A stretch of 64,000 nucleotides of DNA from Nocardia cyriacigeorgica (lineage in GTDB: Bacteria > Actinomycetota > Actinomycetes > Mycobacteriales > Mycobacteriaceae). The position numbers and the translations under genes are program-made. The notes beneath the pieces are model-generated. The model worked only from the letters and a program-made list of their open reading frames with translations, did not search any database and was not told the origin of the DNA. Numbering within the stretch: the first letter of the stretch is position 1; each line of letters begins with the position of its first letter. The stretch is from the NCBI RefSeq assembly GCF_005863245.1, contig NZ_VBUT01000001.1, positions 310,001 to 374,000 on the forward strand, given 5' to 3'. Positions 39,402 to 52,300 of this stretch are shown here, piece by piece.

Positions 39402-39420
39402 TAAGGTTACCCTATGCTAA
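39402..39420 (+). promoter_or_regulatory. IdeR/DtxR-type iron box upstream of nbtA
   Basis: taaggttaccctatgctaa, a 19-bp palindromic iron-box match 90 nt upstream of the thioesterase start. It should repress the nbtA-E operon when iron is sufficient. Confidence 0.78.
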
Positions 39421-39510
39421 GGTCGCAGGGCTGGTTTCCGGCTCCACCCGCGATCTGCGCGATGGAGGACGGCGATCGGCACAGCGATTACCGGATGCAG
39501 GAGCCGTGTC

Positions 39511-40266
39511 ATGCCGAAACCCCTTGGCTGGATTCGAAAATTCCATAAGCCAGCTGCGGAAAACAGCCCGCTGCTACTGATGTTCCCCCACGCGGGCAGC
39601 GGCGCCTCCGCTTATCGCACCTTCTCCAAAGCGCTCAGCCAGCACTTCGAGGTCATTATTTTCCAATACCCCGGACGGCAGGACCGAGCCGGTGAGCCAC
39701 CCGCCGAGACGATTCCCGAACTGGCCGCCGGAGCTTTGAGCGCGTTCCTCGAATCGGAATACCACCGTGGCGAACCGTTCTCGGTCTTCGGGCACAGCAT
39801 GGGCGCGGTGACCGGATTCGAATTCGTCCGCCAGGCCGAGGCGGCCGGGCTCCGGGTCGAACTGCTCGGCGCGTCCGGTGCGGTAGCGCCCGTCCATGTC
39901 GCGGACATGCCCCCGCACCCGACCGAGGACGAACAACTGCTCGACCACCTCGTTGCCCTCAACGGCACCGGCGCCGACGTGCTGGCCAGCCGCGAGGTCA
40001 TGCGGATGACGCTGCCCGCGCTCAAGGCCGACTATGCCGCCTTCGACCGCTACCAGTGTGGACCGGAGGTGAAGATCCAGGCCAGGATGCACATCCTGGG
40101 CGGATCCGATGACGAACACGTGACCGCCCGCCACCTCCAGGACTGGGCACAGCACAGCGATAGCGACGTCACCGTCAGCCTTTTCGACGGTGGGCATTTC
40201 TATCTGAACGACCATGTTGCGGGCATTACCGAACTGCTTGCTTCGGAAATCCTTTCCGCGAGATAG
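39511..40266 (+). CDS. nbtA: Type II thioesterase of the nocobactin-type cluster
   Basis: 251 residues, an alpha/beta-hydrolase of the editing thioesterase class. Motifs: FPHAGSGASAYRTF at the N-terminus, GHS96MG nucleophile elbow, and the C-terminal DGGHFYLND histidine. Such enzymes clear misprimed carrier proteins of NRPS/PKS lines. The ATG has AGGAG 10 nt upstream. It is first in the iron-box-controlled operon and lies 26 nt before the KS gene. The symbol follows the gene order nbtA-F known for Nocardia nocobactin and is an assignment by context. Confidence 0.85.
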   Translation: MPKPLGWIRKFHKPAAENSPLLLMFPHAGSGASAYRTFSKALSQHFEVIIFQYPGRQDRAGEPPAETIPELAAGALSAFLESEYHRGEPFSVFGHSMGAVTGFEFVRQAEAAGLRVELLGASGAVAPVHVADMPPHPTEDEQLLDHLVALNGTGADVLASREVMRMTLPALKADYAAFDRYQCGPEVKIQARMHILGGSDDEHVTARHLQDWAQHSDSDVTVSLFDGGHFYLNDHVAGITELLASEILSAR

Positions 40267-40292
40267 TTCGCGACCCGCACGTAAGGCTTGGT

Positions 40293-41645
40293 ATGGCACG
40301 ACCGTTTTCCGAGGACGCTGATCCGGTGGTGATCGCCGGTACGGCGATCGAGGCGCCGGGGGGCGTCGACGACCTCGACGATTTCTGGGCCGCACTTGCC
40401 GGATCACGCGAATTGCTGGGGCCATTCCCGCGTGACCGCGGCTGGCCGCTGCGCGAGATCTTCTCCCTCGACCGCACCGAGGGCTGGGGCGCAGTTCCCG
40501 ACTCCGGTGGATTCCTGCACGGTGCAACGGAATTCGATCCGCAATTCTTCGGCATCACGCCGCGTGAGGCGATCGCCATGGATCCGCAGCAGCGCGTCGC
40601 CCTACGGGTGGCCTGGCGCGCCATCGAACATGCCGGCATCAACCCGGCCGAGCTGGCCGGATCCGAGGTCGGCGTCTTCGTCGGCGGATCCGTGACCGAA
40701 TACGGACCGCGCGCCGCCGAGGTCAACGAGTTCTCGGGGCACCGTGTCGTCGGCACCGCGCTCGGTGCGCTGTCGGGCCGGATCTCCCATGTGCTGGGGT
40801 TGATGGGGCCTTCGGTCACCGTCGATACCGCATGCGCGTCCTCGCTGACGGCGTTGCACCAGGCAGCGGCCGCGATCCGGGCGGGTGAGTGCGACTGGGC
40901 GCTGGCCGGCGGGGTCTGTGTGATGGGTTCACCGGGCGCGTTCTACGAGTTCGCGAAGAACAATGCCCTGGCCACCGACGGTCATCTGCGTGCCTACTCG
41001 GCCGCGGCGTCCGGGACGGTGTGGGGTGAGGGCGCGGGCATGGTGGTGCTGGAGCGCGAATCGCGTGCGCGGGCCGAGGGCCATCGCGTCTACGCCAGGG
41101 TGCTGGCCACCCGGGTCAACCACAACGGCACCGGCCCCGCCATCGCAGTACCGAGCGCAGCCGCACAGGAAAAGCTGGTGCGCGCGACGATCGCGGCCGC
41201 CGGTATCGATCCGAGCCTGATCGGACTGATCGAGGGGCACGGCACCGGCACACCCGTCGGGGATCCGCTGGAGCTGGCCGCGTTACGCGACACCTACGGA
41301 ACCGATCCTTCCCGCGGGCCGAAGCTCGGATCGGTGAAAACCAATCTGGGCCACGCACAAGCAGCCTCGGGCGCGCTCGGCTTGATCAAGGTCCTGTTGT
41401 GCGGGGCCAACGGCCAGATCGCACCCACGCTGCACGCGGACGATCCCACGCCCGCCATCGACTGGGACAGCACCGGTCTGCGCTTGGCCACCACGCTGGA
41501 ACCGTGGCAGGCCACCGACGGCTACCGCTATGCCGCGGTGTCGTCGTTCGGAGTCGCGGGCACCAACGCGCACATGATCCTGGCCATGCCGCAGCTCGAC
41601 GACTACCCCCAGCGGGGCGACATGCCGGAGGTCTCCCATGCCTGA
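40293..41645 (+). CDS. nbtB: Stand-alone beta-ketoacyl synthase
   Basis: 450 residues, a single KS domain of modular PKS type (MbtC-like). The catalytic triad is complete: C181 in DTACASSL, H316 in EGHGTGTPVGDP, H354 in KTNLGHAQ. It has no AT or ACP, and overlaps the next gene by 8 nt, so it must act with the AT-KR-ACP protein encoded there. Together they make the beta-hydroxy acid part of the siderophore by one elongation of a fatty acyl or aminoacyl starter. Confidence 0.9.
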   Translation: MARPFSEDADPVVIAGTAIEAPGGVDDLDDFWAALAGSRELLGPFPRDRGWPLREIFSLDRTEGWGAVPDSGGFLHGATEFDPQFFGITPREAIAMDPQQRVALRVAWRAIEHAGINPAELAGSEVGVFVGGSVTEYGPRAAEVNEFSGHRVVGTALGALSGRISHVLGLMGPSVTVDTACASSLTALHQAAAAIRAGECDWALAGGVCVMGSPGAFYEFAKNNALATDGHLRAYSAAASGTVWGEGAGMVVLERESRARAEGHRVYARVLATRVNHNGTGPAIAVPSAAAQEKLVRATIAAAGIDPSLIGLIEGHGTGTPVGDPLELAALRDTYGTDPSRGPKLGSVKTNLGHAQAASGALGLIKVLLCGANGQIAPTLHADDPTPAIDWDSTGLRLATTLEPWQATDGYRYAAVSSFGVAGTNAHMILAMPQLDDYPQRGDMPEVSHA

Positions 41646-44600
41646 CTACCGTCTGCCCAACGGCACCACACCGGTACTCGTCGCGTCCGATACCGCAGAG
41701 GGTGTGCGCGCCGAAGCCACTGCGCTGCTCGACTACCTGCGACAGCGTCCGCACGTGTCACCGGACGCGGTGGCGGACATGCTGTTCCGCAGCCGTCCCG
41801 CGCGACGCAGGCGCGCGCTGGTACAGGCGGGCTCCCGCGACGAGTTACTCGCGGCGCTGGCAGCGATCGCCGCCGACCGGCCGCATCCGGCCGTGGTATC
41901 CGGTGCCGCGGCACCACGCCGCATCGGCTTCGTCTTCCCCGGACAGGGCAGCCAGCGTCCCGGGATGGGCAAGCTGTTCTATGACGCGTCGCCGGAATAC
42001 CGCGCCGAGGTCGACGCCTGTGCCGCGATCCATTTGGAGCGCTACGGGCACAATCAGCCGTTGGCCTATCTGCTCGGCACCGAGGGCGGCTACCAGGACA
42101 TCGTCTGGGAAGTCCAGCCCGCGCTGATGTTCCACATGGTCGGGCTGGCCGCGATGTGGCAGGCGCACGGTGTGCGTCCGCGCGCCACCATCGGGCACAG
42201 CCAGGGCGAGTTGGCCGCCGGCTGGGTCTCGCGGGTGATGACCCGCCGCGATGCCGTACTCGCGGTGACCCACCGGGCGCGCCTGGTCGACGACCTCGTC
42301 GAAGAGGGCCGCTACTCGATGGCGGTGCTGGGGATGGGCCGCGAGGAATGCGAGGCGCTGCTGGCGCGTAACTCCGGCTGGGCGGAGCTGTCGGTGGTCA
42401 ATGCCGCGCACATCCTGGCCATCGCCGGTGACCGCTCCACCATCCTCGAGATGGTGGAAACGGCCTCGGCGCAGGGGAAGTTCGCCAAGGAGATCAAGGT
42501 CGCCTACCCGGCCCACACCTCCTATCTGATCGGTGTGCGGGAGGAGATGGAGTCGATGCTCGGCGACGAGATGAGCTCGCCGACCTTCGCCCCCACCGAG
42601 ATCACCTGCTACGGATCGACTCTCGGCGGCCCGATCACTCCGGATGTCACCCACCAGCAGTACTGGTACTGGAATCTGCGCAACCGGGTGCGCTTCGACC
42701 GTGCCGTCATCGCGGCGGCCGCCGAGGTGGACACCTTCATCGAGGTCGCCGAGCATCCGACATTGCAGCTGGCGATTCAGGAGAACCTGGCCGCGGTACC
42801 GGGCGGCCCGCACGATTTCCAGGTCCTCGGCACCTCGCACCGCACCGCGACCGGGCTGGACGAGTTCACCAGGAATCTGGCAACGGTCGCGGTCATCGAC
42901 CTGAACTACGACTGGAAGGTGCTGCGGGTGCCGGATTCACCGGTGCGGCTGCCGCTGCCGAATTTCCCGCACACCCGGATGAACCCGAGGCACCTGTGGG
43001 CGCCGTACCGGCCGGACGCGGAGGCGGCCGGCGCCGCCGAGGTCGCACCCGCCCGGCTGATCGAGCAGTGGACCCGGCTGACCCGGCGCACGATGACCCC
43101 CGCGCGCTCGCTGACCGTGATCGACCCCACCGGGCGCTGCGCGGATCTGGCCGCGGCGGTGCGAGAGCGCGCCGAGCGGTACGGCGCGACGGTGACGCCG
43201 TTCGAGGGCGAACCCGTCGACGGCGCGAACACCGTCGTGGTGCTGTTGCCGCCGAGTGTCGCCGACACCGAGTCGGCCGCCGTCGCGGAGTTCGCCGAGT
43301 TCGCGACCGATCAGCGATGGCGCGGCGCACTCGGGCCCGAAGTGAGCGAAGCCTGGCTCGTCACCGCGGGCGCGGAGGCGGTGACCGACGGTGATGTTCC
43401 CGGTTTGTCCGCGGCGGCCGCAGCGGCGGCCTTCCGCTGTGTCGCGCTCGAGCACATCGGCGTGACGTTCCGGCATCTCGACCTGCCCGCGGATTACGCG
43501 GACAACCCGTTGAAGACCTCCGCCGATCGCGTGCTCGAGGCACTGCACCTGGCGGGTGAACCGGAACTCGCGGTGCGCACCGGCCAGCTGCATGCCAAGC
43601 GGATCGTGGTGGCCGACGAGGCCGAGGCACTTGAGCCGGATCTGTCCGAGGTGCTGATCCTCGGCGGCACCGGGCATGTGGGCCTGGAGTTCTGCGCGGA
43701 GCTGGCACGCGCCGGCGCCGGGCGCATCACGCTGGTGAGCCGGCGCGGGGAGACGCAGGCCGTCACCGAGAAGCTGCGCGCTGTTCGCGCGCTCGGCGGC
43801 ACCGACATCGACGTGGTGCCCGGCGATCTCACCGATGCCGACACCATGGCGGAGCTGGCCGCCCGCTACACCGGCAGCCCTGTGACCCTGCTGCTGCATG
43901 CCGCGGTCGACTATGTGTATTCGACCGCCGCCGAGACCGACGTGGATTCGGCGACCAGATCGGCCGCGGCCAAGGTGACCGGTTTCGCCGCGGTGCTGCG
44001 GGCATTGCCGCTGGCAGCGACTGCCACCGTCGTGCTGTGTTCCTCGTTCGCCGCCTCCTTCGGCGGCTGGGGTCAGGCCCTGTATGCCGGTTCCAACCGG
44101 ATGCTGGACGCGATGGCGTGCGCGCTGCGTGCCGAAGGCCAGTCCTGCGCTTCGGTGCAGTGGGGCCTGTGGGTGCTTCCCGCCGAGGCCGACGCCGCCG
44201 TGCACGCCCGCATCGAAGGTTCGGGTCTGCTCCCGATGGATGCCCGCGCGGCCGTCGCGGCGGGCCTGGCCGAGCCGAACGGCAACAGCCTGGTGCTCGC
44301 CGCCGACTGGGCACGGATGCGTGAGGTCGCCGAAACCATCGGATTGGACGGGGTTTTCGCACCCGCCTTCGACGCACTCATCGCCGCCGCACCGCAGCCG
44401 GCACCGGCCGCCGCGCAGGCGGCCGCTGCCGCGCGGCCCGCACCGGAGCCGGCGCCGTCGATCACCGCCGAACGGGCACCCGCACCGGTGGAGCAGGATT
44501 TCGCCGAGCTCATCCGCCGCGAACTCGACCGGGTGATGATGTCCGACGGCAGCGACCGGATCGACGGTTCGGTTCCGCTTGTTTCGCTGGGCATGGACTC

Positions 44601-44727
44601 GCTCCAGGCCCTCGACCTGCGCAAACGACTGAAGGCCGAACTGAATCGGGATCTGCCTGTCGCCGCCATCCTCGGCGGTGCCTCGCTGGACGAGGTCGTC
44701 TCACTGATGTCCGAGAACGAAGGCTGA
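41638..44727 (+). CDS. nbtC: PKS protein, AT-KR-ACP
   Basis: 1,029 residues (MbtD-like). Acyltransferase about 95-400: [12 protein letters not shown] and GHSQGE with the nucleophile Ser at about 187. Ketoreductase about 670-870: LGGTGHVG nucleotide loop and the catalytic Tyr in YAGSNRML. Acyl carrier protein at the C-terminus: [10 protein letters not shown] with the phosphopantetheine serine. The KS function is in the overlapping upstream gene, so the module is split over two polypeptides. An Ala/Pro-rich linker precedes the ACP. It would reduce the beta-keto group to the beta-hydroxy acid. Confidence 0.9.
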   Translation: MPDYRLPNGTTPVLVASDTAEGVRAEATALLDYLRQRPHVSPDAVADMLFRSRPARRRRALVQAGSRDELLAALAAIAADRPHPAVVSGAAAPRRIGFVFPGQGSQRPGMGKLFYDASPEYRAEVDACAAIHLERYGHNQPLAYLLGTEGGYQDIVWEVQPALMFHMVGLAAMWQAHGVRPRATIGHSQGELAAGWVSRVMTRRDAVLAVTHRARLVDDLVEEGRYSMAVLGMGREECEALLARNSGWAELSVVNAAHILAIAGDRSTILEMVETASAQGKFAKEIKVAYPAHTSYLIGVREEMESMLGDEMSSPTFAPTEITCYGSTLGGPITPDVTHQQYWYWNLRNRVRFDRAVIAAAAEVDTFIEVAEHPTLQLAIQENLAAVPGGPHDFQVLGTSHRTATGLDEFTRNLATVAVIDLNYDWKVLRVPDSPVRLPLPNFPHTRMNPRHLWAPYRPDAEAAGAAEVAPARLIEQWTRLTRRTMTPARSLTVIDPTGRCADLAAAVRERAERYGATVTPFEGEPVDGANTVVVLLPPSVADTESAAVAEFAEFATDQRWRGALGPEVSEAWLVTAGAEAVTDGDVPGLSAAAAAAAFRCVALEHIGVTFRHLDLPADYADNPLKTSADRVLEALHLAGEPELAVRTGQLHAKRIVVADEAEALEPDLSEVLILGGTGHVGLEFCAELARAGAGRITLVSRRGETQAVTEKLRAVRALGGTDIDVVPGDLTDADTMAELAARYTGSPVTLLLHAAVDYVYSTAAETDVDSATRSAAAKVTGFAAVLRALPLAATATVVLCSSFAASFGGWGQALYAGSNRMLDAMACALRAEGQSCASVQWGLWVLPAEADAAVHARIEGSGLLPMDARAAVAAGLAEPNGNSLVLAADWARMREVAETIGLDGVFAPAFDALIAAAPQPAPAAAQAAAAARPAPEPAPSITAERAPAPVEQDFAELIRRELDRVMMSDGSDRIDGSVPLVSLGMDSLQALDLRKRLKAELNRDLPVAAILGGASLDEVVSLMSENEG

Positions 44728-44741
44728 GGAGCCCGACTGCC

Positions 44742-47700
44742 ATGCCGGAAACCCAACAGACCCGCCCGCGTATCGAGGACGTGCTGAGCCTGAGTCCGCT
44801 CCAGGAGGGCTTGTTCTCGCTGGCGAAGGTCGCCGAGGCGGCCGACCTGTACAACATGCAGTTCGTCATCGAGATCGGCGGCCCGGTCGATCTGCCGCTG
44901 CTGCGTCGCAGCGCGGAGGAGCTCCTGCGCCGTCACCCCAATCTGCGTGCGGCGTTCTGGGACCGGGACGTGCCCAAGCCGGTCCAGATCGTGCCCGCCG
45001 CGGTGACGCTGCCGTGGTTCGAACGCACCGCGGGCGAGCACGAGCTCGCGGCGATCATCGAAGCCGAGGCGCGGCACAGCTTCGATCTGGCGCGTGGACC
45101 CGCGCTGCGCATCGTGGTGGTCAGCCCGCCGAGCGGGCCGCGGCGGATGATCGTCACCGCCCACCACATCCTGATGGATGGCTGGTCACTCGGTGTGTTC
45201 TTCCGCGAGCTCTTCGCGATCTACCAGGCGGGCGGATCGTCGGCGGCGTTGCCCACCCCGCGGCCGTACCGGGATTACATCGGCTGGCTGGCCGCCCGGG
45301 ATGCCGACGCCACGCTGCGTGCCTGGTCGCAGTACCTGGCCGACGCCGAACCGCTGATCGTCGCGGACCGATCCGATACGCCGGTGAACACGATCGTGCC
45401 CGCCGTCGAGAAGGTGGCGCTCGATCGCGCCACCACCGAGCGGGTGCAGCTGTGGGCGCGCGCGAACGGGCTGACGATGAACACGGTGGTCCAGTTCGCG
45501 TGGGCGGTGGTCCTGGGCCGCCTCACCGATCGGCGCGACATCGTCTTCGGTACCACGGTTTCCGGCAGGCCCGATGAACTGGCGGACGTCGAGACCATGA
45601 TCGGCCTGTTCATCAACACCATCCCGGTACGGGTGCGGCTCGATCGGCTGACCGGGCCGGCAGGCCCCGCCTGCGCGGTGCTGCAACGTGATTCGGCGGC
45701 GATGCGCGAGCAGGGGTACGCGAGCCTGTCCGCCATTCAGCGGGCCGCCGGGCGCGGCGCGTTGTTCGACACGCTGTTCGTCTACGAGAACGCGCCGGTC
45801 GCCGATGTGCTCCAGGAGACCGGCACCGCCGACGGCACGACGTTCCGGCCGGTCGCCTCGGAAAGCATGACGCACTATCCGCTGGCCGTGGTGTCGTATC
45901 TGCTCGACGGCGAGCTCACGGTGGTGATCGAGGCGGTGGCCGACATGCTCGGTGAGATCTCCCCCGCCGACCTCGGCGCCCGGCTGGTCTCGGTGCTCGG
46001 TCAGCTGCCCGATCTCGGCGAGGCCGGCCATGACGCGATCGACGTTCTGCTCCCCCATGAGCGTCCGCGCCCGCCCGCGACCCCGGCCGCCGACGTGCTC
46101 GGCGTCACGGTCGCGGAGCTTTTCGCACGTCAGGTTGCGGCGACCCCGGACGCGCTCGCGCTCACCACCGAGCGAGAGCGCTACACCTACCGTGAATTGT
46201 CGGAGGCGGCGCTGCGGGTGGCCGGCGGCCTGGCCGCGCGCGGGATCGGGCCGGAGGACGTCGTGGCGCTGGCCATGCCGCGCTCGGCGCGTTCGATCAT
46301 CGCCATCCTCGGTGCGCTCGCGGCCGGGGCCGCCTATGTTCCAGTCGATGTCGCATTGCCCGCGTCGCGTGTCGAATCCATTCTCCGGCAGTCGAATCCG
46401 GTACTGGTACTGACCGACGACGCGGCGGTCGCGTTGCCGGACACAGTGCCGGTGGCCGCGTTCGAGGCGGTCGCCGCCGCCGCGCCGCTGGACGCGCCGC
46501 GCGCCGGTCACCCGGATCAGTGCGCCTATCTGATCTTCACCTCCGGTTCCACCGGGGAACCGAAGGGCGTGATGGGCACGCACGCGGCGCTGGCGAGCTA
46601 TTTCGCCGACCATCGCGACCGTGTCTACCGCCCCGCCACCGCGCGGCTGGGTCGGCCGTTGCGCATCGCGCACGCGTGGTCGCTGAGCTTCGACGCGTCC
46701 TGGCAGCCGATGATCGGCCTGCTCGACGGTCATGCGATCCACCTGTTCGGCGCCGCCGACATGCCCGATGCGCACCGGCTGGTCGCGGGTATCGCCGCGC
46801 ACGGCATCGACATGATCGACACGACGCCGTCGATGTTCGCGCAGCTGGCCGCGGCCGGACTCGGCGAGAACGGAACGGTCCCGGCCGTGCTCGCACTCGG
46901 CGGGGAAGCCATCGGCGCGCACCTGTGGCGGCAGCTGTGCGCGCTACCGGATACCGCTGTGCACAACTGCTACGGCCCGACCGAGACGACGGTCGAGGCG
47001 GTGGTGGCCGCGGTGGACGATCCGGACGTGACACCGTCGATCGGTGCGCCGACGACGGGAACCGCCGGATACGTACTGGATTCCCGGCTGCGTCAGGTGC
47101 CCGACGGCGTCATCGGCGAGCTGTACCTGTCCGGCGCCCAGCTGACCCGCGGCTACGCGGGCCGGCCCGGCATCACCGCCGACCGGTTCGTCGCCGACCC
47201 GTACCGCGCCGGTGCGCGCATGTACCGCACCGGCGATCTGGTGCGGCGGCTGCCGTCGGGCGATCTGGCCTACCTCGGCCGCGCCGACGATCAGGTGAAG
47301 ATCCGCGGCTACCGGATCGAGATCGGCGAGATCGAGGCAGCGCTGCACGCGCTACCGGGTGTCCGGGAGGCGGCGGTGATCGTGCTGCGCCGGCCGAACG
47401 GGCCCGTCCTGGTCGGGTTCGCTGTCGGCGCGGACGGTGAATCCGCCACGCTGCGTGGCGCATTGGCGCAGCGGCTGCCGTCCTACATGGTCCCGCACCG
47501 GGTGCTCGTCATCGACCACCTGCCGGTGACCGGCAACGGCAAACTCGACGCGCGACGCCTGACCGAACTGGCCGCCGACGCCCTGGACAGCGCGACGGTC
47601 ACGGTCGCGCCGACCACCGACACCGAGCGGGCGCTGTGCGCGACCGTCGCCGAACTCACCGGCGGCGGCGAACCCGGAATCGATGACGACCTGGTCGATC

Positions 47701-49271
47701 TCGGGCTCGACAGCATCGTCGCGATGTCGCTGGTGAACGCCTTGCGCCGCAAGGGGTTCAGCGCCACTCCCCGGCTGGTGCTGGCCTCCGGCACGATCCG
47801 CGCGCTGGCCGCCGCCATCGACGCGGGCGCGGGCGCCGAGCACACCGTCGCGACCGCCGGGTACGGCCCGGTGGGCGTCACCCCGATTTTGTCGTGGATG
47901 CACGAGTACGGCGGCTACCGCAGGCTGGCACTGACCACGCTGCTCGAGCTGCCCGCCGACATCGACCACCCGCGACTGGTCGCGGTGTTGCAGGCGTTGC
48001 TGGACGGCCACGACATGCTGCGGGCCCGCTTCCTGGAGACCGGCGGCGGCTACGACGTCCGTACCCGCGAACCGGGTGTCGTCAGCGGGGCCGACATTCT
48101 CACCACGGTGCCCGCCGGACCGGTGCTCGCGGCAACGGTGTCCGAGCAGGCGTGCGCGGTCGCCGACCGGATCGATCCGCTCACCGGTGATCTCGTCCGC
48201 GCGGTCCGGCTGACCAGGACCGACGCACCGGACCTGCTCCTGCTGCACGTGCACCACCTGGCGATGGACCCGGTGTCCTGGCACATCGTGTGCGCCGACC
48301 TCGCGGCCACCTGGGAGCAGCTGAGCACGGGTACCCCGATCGCGGAACTCGACGCGCCGGTCGAATACACCAGCTACCGCGCCTGGGCCGCGCGCACGCG
48401 TGAGCGCGCGAGCAGCGCCGAGGTGCAGGCGCAGCGCGACTACTGGCTGCGCCAGGCCGAGGGCACCGATCCGGTGCTCGGGTCGCGCCTGCCGGACCCG
48501 TCCCGCGACACCTGGGGCTCCTACCGCGTGCACCCGGTGCTCACCGACGCCGCCACCACCGCCGCCGCGCTCGGCGCCCGCGATGTCGACGTGCGCGCGT
48601 TCCTGCTGACGGCGCTCACCCTGACCCTGAGCACCTGGCGCGCCGAACGCGGGCAGGATCCCGCCGCGGGCGCCTACCTCGCCATCGAGGGGCACGGCCG
48701 GGAGGACGCGCTGCTCGGCGACGATATCGACACCACGCGGACCGTCGGCTGGTTCACCAGCATCTACCCCGCCCGTTTCGGCGTGGGATCGGACCTGAAT
48801 ACCGGTACCGCCGAACAGGACCCGGCCGCGGCCCGCGCACTGCTCGATGCCGTTACCGCCACATTGGAGCAGGTCCCGGCCAACGGCGCCGACTACGGGG
48901 CACTGCGCTACCTGGCCGCCGACTCCGGCCTCGCGGCCATACCGCAACCGCAGATCCTGTTCGACTACATCGGCCGACTGGATCTCGCCGGTGCGGGCAC
49001 CTCGTGGGCACCCGTCGCGGACCTGGACCTGATCACCGCGTTACCCACCGCACCGGAACCCGATTTCCCACTGCGACACGCGTTGGACGTGATCGCGGGC
49101 GTGCAGCCGACCGAGACCGGACCACGGCTGGTCACGCTGCTGCGGTGGAGCGATCGTCTGCTCACCCGGCCGGAGGTCGAGCGACTCGCACAGATATGGG
49201 AGGCCGCCGTCGCGGCACTGGCCGGCGCACTCGCGCCGGTAGGTGTCGGCGGGGCGACTGCCGAGGCCGTC
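44742..49271 (+). CDS. nbtD: Non-ribosomal peptide synthetase, C-A-PCP-E type
   Basis: 1,509 residues from an ATG behind GAGGAG. Condensation domain with HHILMDGWS (about 140); adenylation domain with [10 protein letters not shown] (about 600), YGPTE and the KIRGYRIE motif; PCP with LGLDS (about 990); then a second condensation-fold domain with [10 protein letters not shown] (about 1170), whose sequence context fits an epimerase or terminal cyclising domain. In mycobactin-type assembly this is the MbtF-like protein that handles an N-hydroxylysine unit; the substrate is inferred from context. The stop is at 49272-49274, 41 nt before the next NRPS gene. Confidence 0.88.
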
Positions 49272-49315
49272 TGAGGCCGACAACCAAGCCGTTCACCTCG
49301 ACTCGAAGGACAGCC

Positions 49316-52300
49316 ATGGCAGACGACATCATCGAGCGCCGTAAGCAGTTGCTCCAGCGCCGATTGCGGGAGCAGAACGTGAAGGCCGCCGCACCGGAGC
49401 CGGTGCCGGCGCGCACGCCGGGCACGCCGAGCCCGCTGTCGGACGCGCAGCGCCGCATGTGGTTCCTACAGCGGCTCGACCCCGCCGACACCACGCTCAA
49501 CGTGGGCGTCGCCTACCGGCTCACCGGGCCGCTGGACGCGGACCGCCTGCACGCCGCGTGCGCCTCGGTGCTGTCGCGGCACGAGATCCTGCGCACCACC
49601 TACGGTGTGGACGCCGACGGCGAGCCGTTCCAGGTGTCGAGCGCGGACGCCGAACTGCCCTGGAAGGAACACGATCTCAGCGCCCTCCCCGAGGCCGGGC
49701 GGGCCCGGCGGGTCGAGGTACTGGCCCGGCGCGAATTCGCCAAGCCGTTCGACCTGAGCGCCGACCTGCCGGTGCGCGCCACCCTCGTGCGCACCGGCCC
49801 GGACGAGCATGTGCTGATCCTGGTCGTGCACCACATCGGCTGGGACGACGAGTCATGGCCGGTGTTCTTCGCCGAGGTCAACGCCGCCTACCGGGGCGAG
49901 CAGCTCACCGCGCCGCGCGCGCAGTACATCGATGTCGAGGTCGGCGCCGACCGTACCGACGACGCCGATCTGGCCTACTGGCGCGATGCCCTCACGCCGC
50001 TGCCCGAGCGGGTGGCCCTGCCGGCCATCACCGCGGCGGGTACGCCGTCGAAGAATTCCGAAACCCTCACCCGCACGCTGCCGCAGGAGCTGACCGAGCG
50101 GGTGGCCGAGCTGGCCCGTGCGCATTCGACCACCCCGTTCACCGTGCTGCTCGCCGGTTTCCAGGCCCTGATCCACCGCTATACCGCGGCCACCGATTTC
50201 CTCGTCTCGGTGCCGGTCGTCGATCGCCGCGCGGGCGCGCAGCAGCTCATCGGCTACTTCGGCAATGCCGTGCTGGTGCGCGCCGATCTCGATGGCTCGA
50301 CCGATTTCGCGACGCTGCTCGACGCTGTGCGCGACACCTGTAGCGGCGCCTTCGCCCACCAGGGTGTCGGCGTGGACCGCGTGGTACGCGAGGTCGGCCC
50401 GGAGCGCACCGCCGGACGCGATGCCATGGCGCAGCTGGTGCAGCTCAGCTTCAGCATGCGCGGCGACGCCAACGGCTTCGAGCTGGACGGGGTCACGGCC
50501 GAGGAGTTGCCGCTGCATCCGGGTGTCGCCCAGGAGGAACTCGGCCTCATGATCGTCGGCGGTGCCGCCGGCACCCGGGTGGAGGCGACGTACCTGGTCG
50601 ACGCGCTCGACCCGGCGGTGGTCGCCCAATTCCTCGATCACTATGTGCAGCTGCTCGGCAACGCGCTGGCCGACCCATCACGCAAGCTGCGCGAGCTCGA
50701 CATCCTCGGCGATACCCGCGGCGCGATCCTCGCCGCCTCGCAGGGCGCGCTGGTGGACGTGCCCGCCACCACCATGGTTGCGCTGTTCCAGGAGCGGGTC
50801 GCCGCGGCGCCCGACGCCGAGGCCCTGGTCTCCGACGGGGAGCGGCTCACCTACGCCGAACTCAATCGCCGCGCCAACCGCTTGGCGCACTGGCTGATCC
50901 GGCGCGGTCTCGGACCCGAGGACCTCGTCGCGTTGCGCATGGCCACCTCGGTCGAGTTCATCGTAGCCACTCTCGCGGTGCTCAAGTCGGGTGCGGGCTA
51001 CCTGCCGATCGACCCGGCCTATCCGGCCGAACGCATCGACTACCTGCTCACCGACGCCCGGCCCGCGATCGAGTGGGATGCCGAGGCATTCGCGAGCGCC
51101 GAGGCCGAAGCGGCCGCCCTGCCCGACACCGACCCGGTCGACGCCGACCGTGTCGCGCCATTGCGTCCGTCCAACACGGCCTACGTCATCTACACCTCCG
51201 GCTCCACCGGAAAACCGAAGGGCGTGCCGGTTCCGCACGACGCCATCGCCGAACACCTGCTCGGCTTCACCGACGAATGGGACCTCACACCACAGGACCG
51301 CGTCCTGCAATCCACCTCGGTCAGCTTCGACGCCTCACTGCTCGACATCTACGTCACCCTCACCGCGGGGGCCTGTGTCGTTGTGCCGAAGCCGAACGCC
51401 TACCGCGATATCGCCTACGTCGCGGATCTGGTGACGCGCCACGGCGTCACCGTGCTGCACATGGTGCCGTCCATGCTCGCGACCTTCCTGGTACTGCCGG
51501 AGGCCAACGACTGGCGCTCGCTGCGGCATGTGCCGGTCGGCGGTGAGGCGCTGGCCGGGGAGATCGCCGACCGCTTCGCCACCCAGTTCGACGCCCAGCT
51601 GCGCAACCACTACGGGCCGACCGAGGCCGTCGTGTCCTCGACCCATCTGCCCGTCGAGGGACCGCAGGGCGTCGGTGTGGTGCCGATCGGTATCCCGAAC
51701 CAGAACGTCTACCTCTACCTGCTCGACGAGGCGCTGCAACTGGTACCCACCGGCGTGGCGGGCGAGATCTACCTCGGCGGCAACCAGCTCGCGCGCGGCT
51801 ACCTGCACCGGCCCGCACTGACCGCCGAACGTTTCATCGCCGACCCGTTCCGGCCCGGGCAGCGTCTCTACCGCACGGGTGACCTCGCGCGGCGCAATGC
51901 CAAGGGCGAGATCGAATTCCTCGGCCGCGCCGACGAACAGGTGAAGGTGCGCGGTTTCCGCATCGAGCTCGGTGAGGTGGAGGCGACCGTCACCGATCAC
52001 CCCGAGGTGGCGCACTGCGTCGTCACCGTCATCGAGCATCCCGCGCTCGGCCCCATCCTCGCCGCGTACGCCGTGCCGGAGCCCGGTGCCGAACCCGATG
52101 TGGAAGCGGTGCGGGCGTTCGTCGCCGCGCGACTGCCCGAACATATGGTGCCCGCCGCGATCACCCTGATCGACGCGGTGCCGCTGACCGCGCACGGCAA
52201 ACTGGACAAGCGGGCGCTGCCGACCCCGGAGGTCGCGCTCACCCGCGTCTACCGGGAACCGCGGACCTCCACCGAGATCCGCGTCGCCGCGCTGTACGCC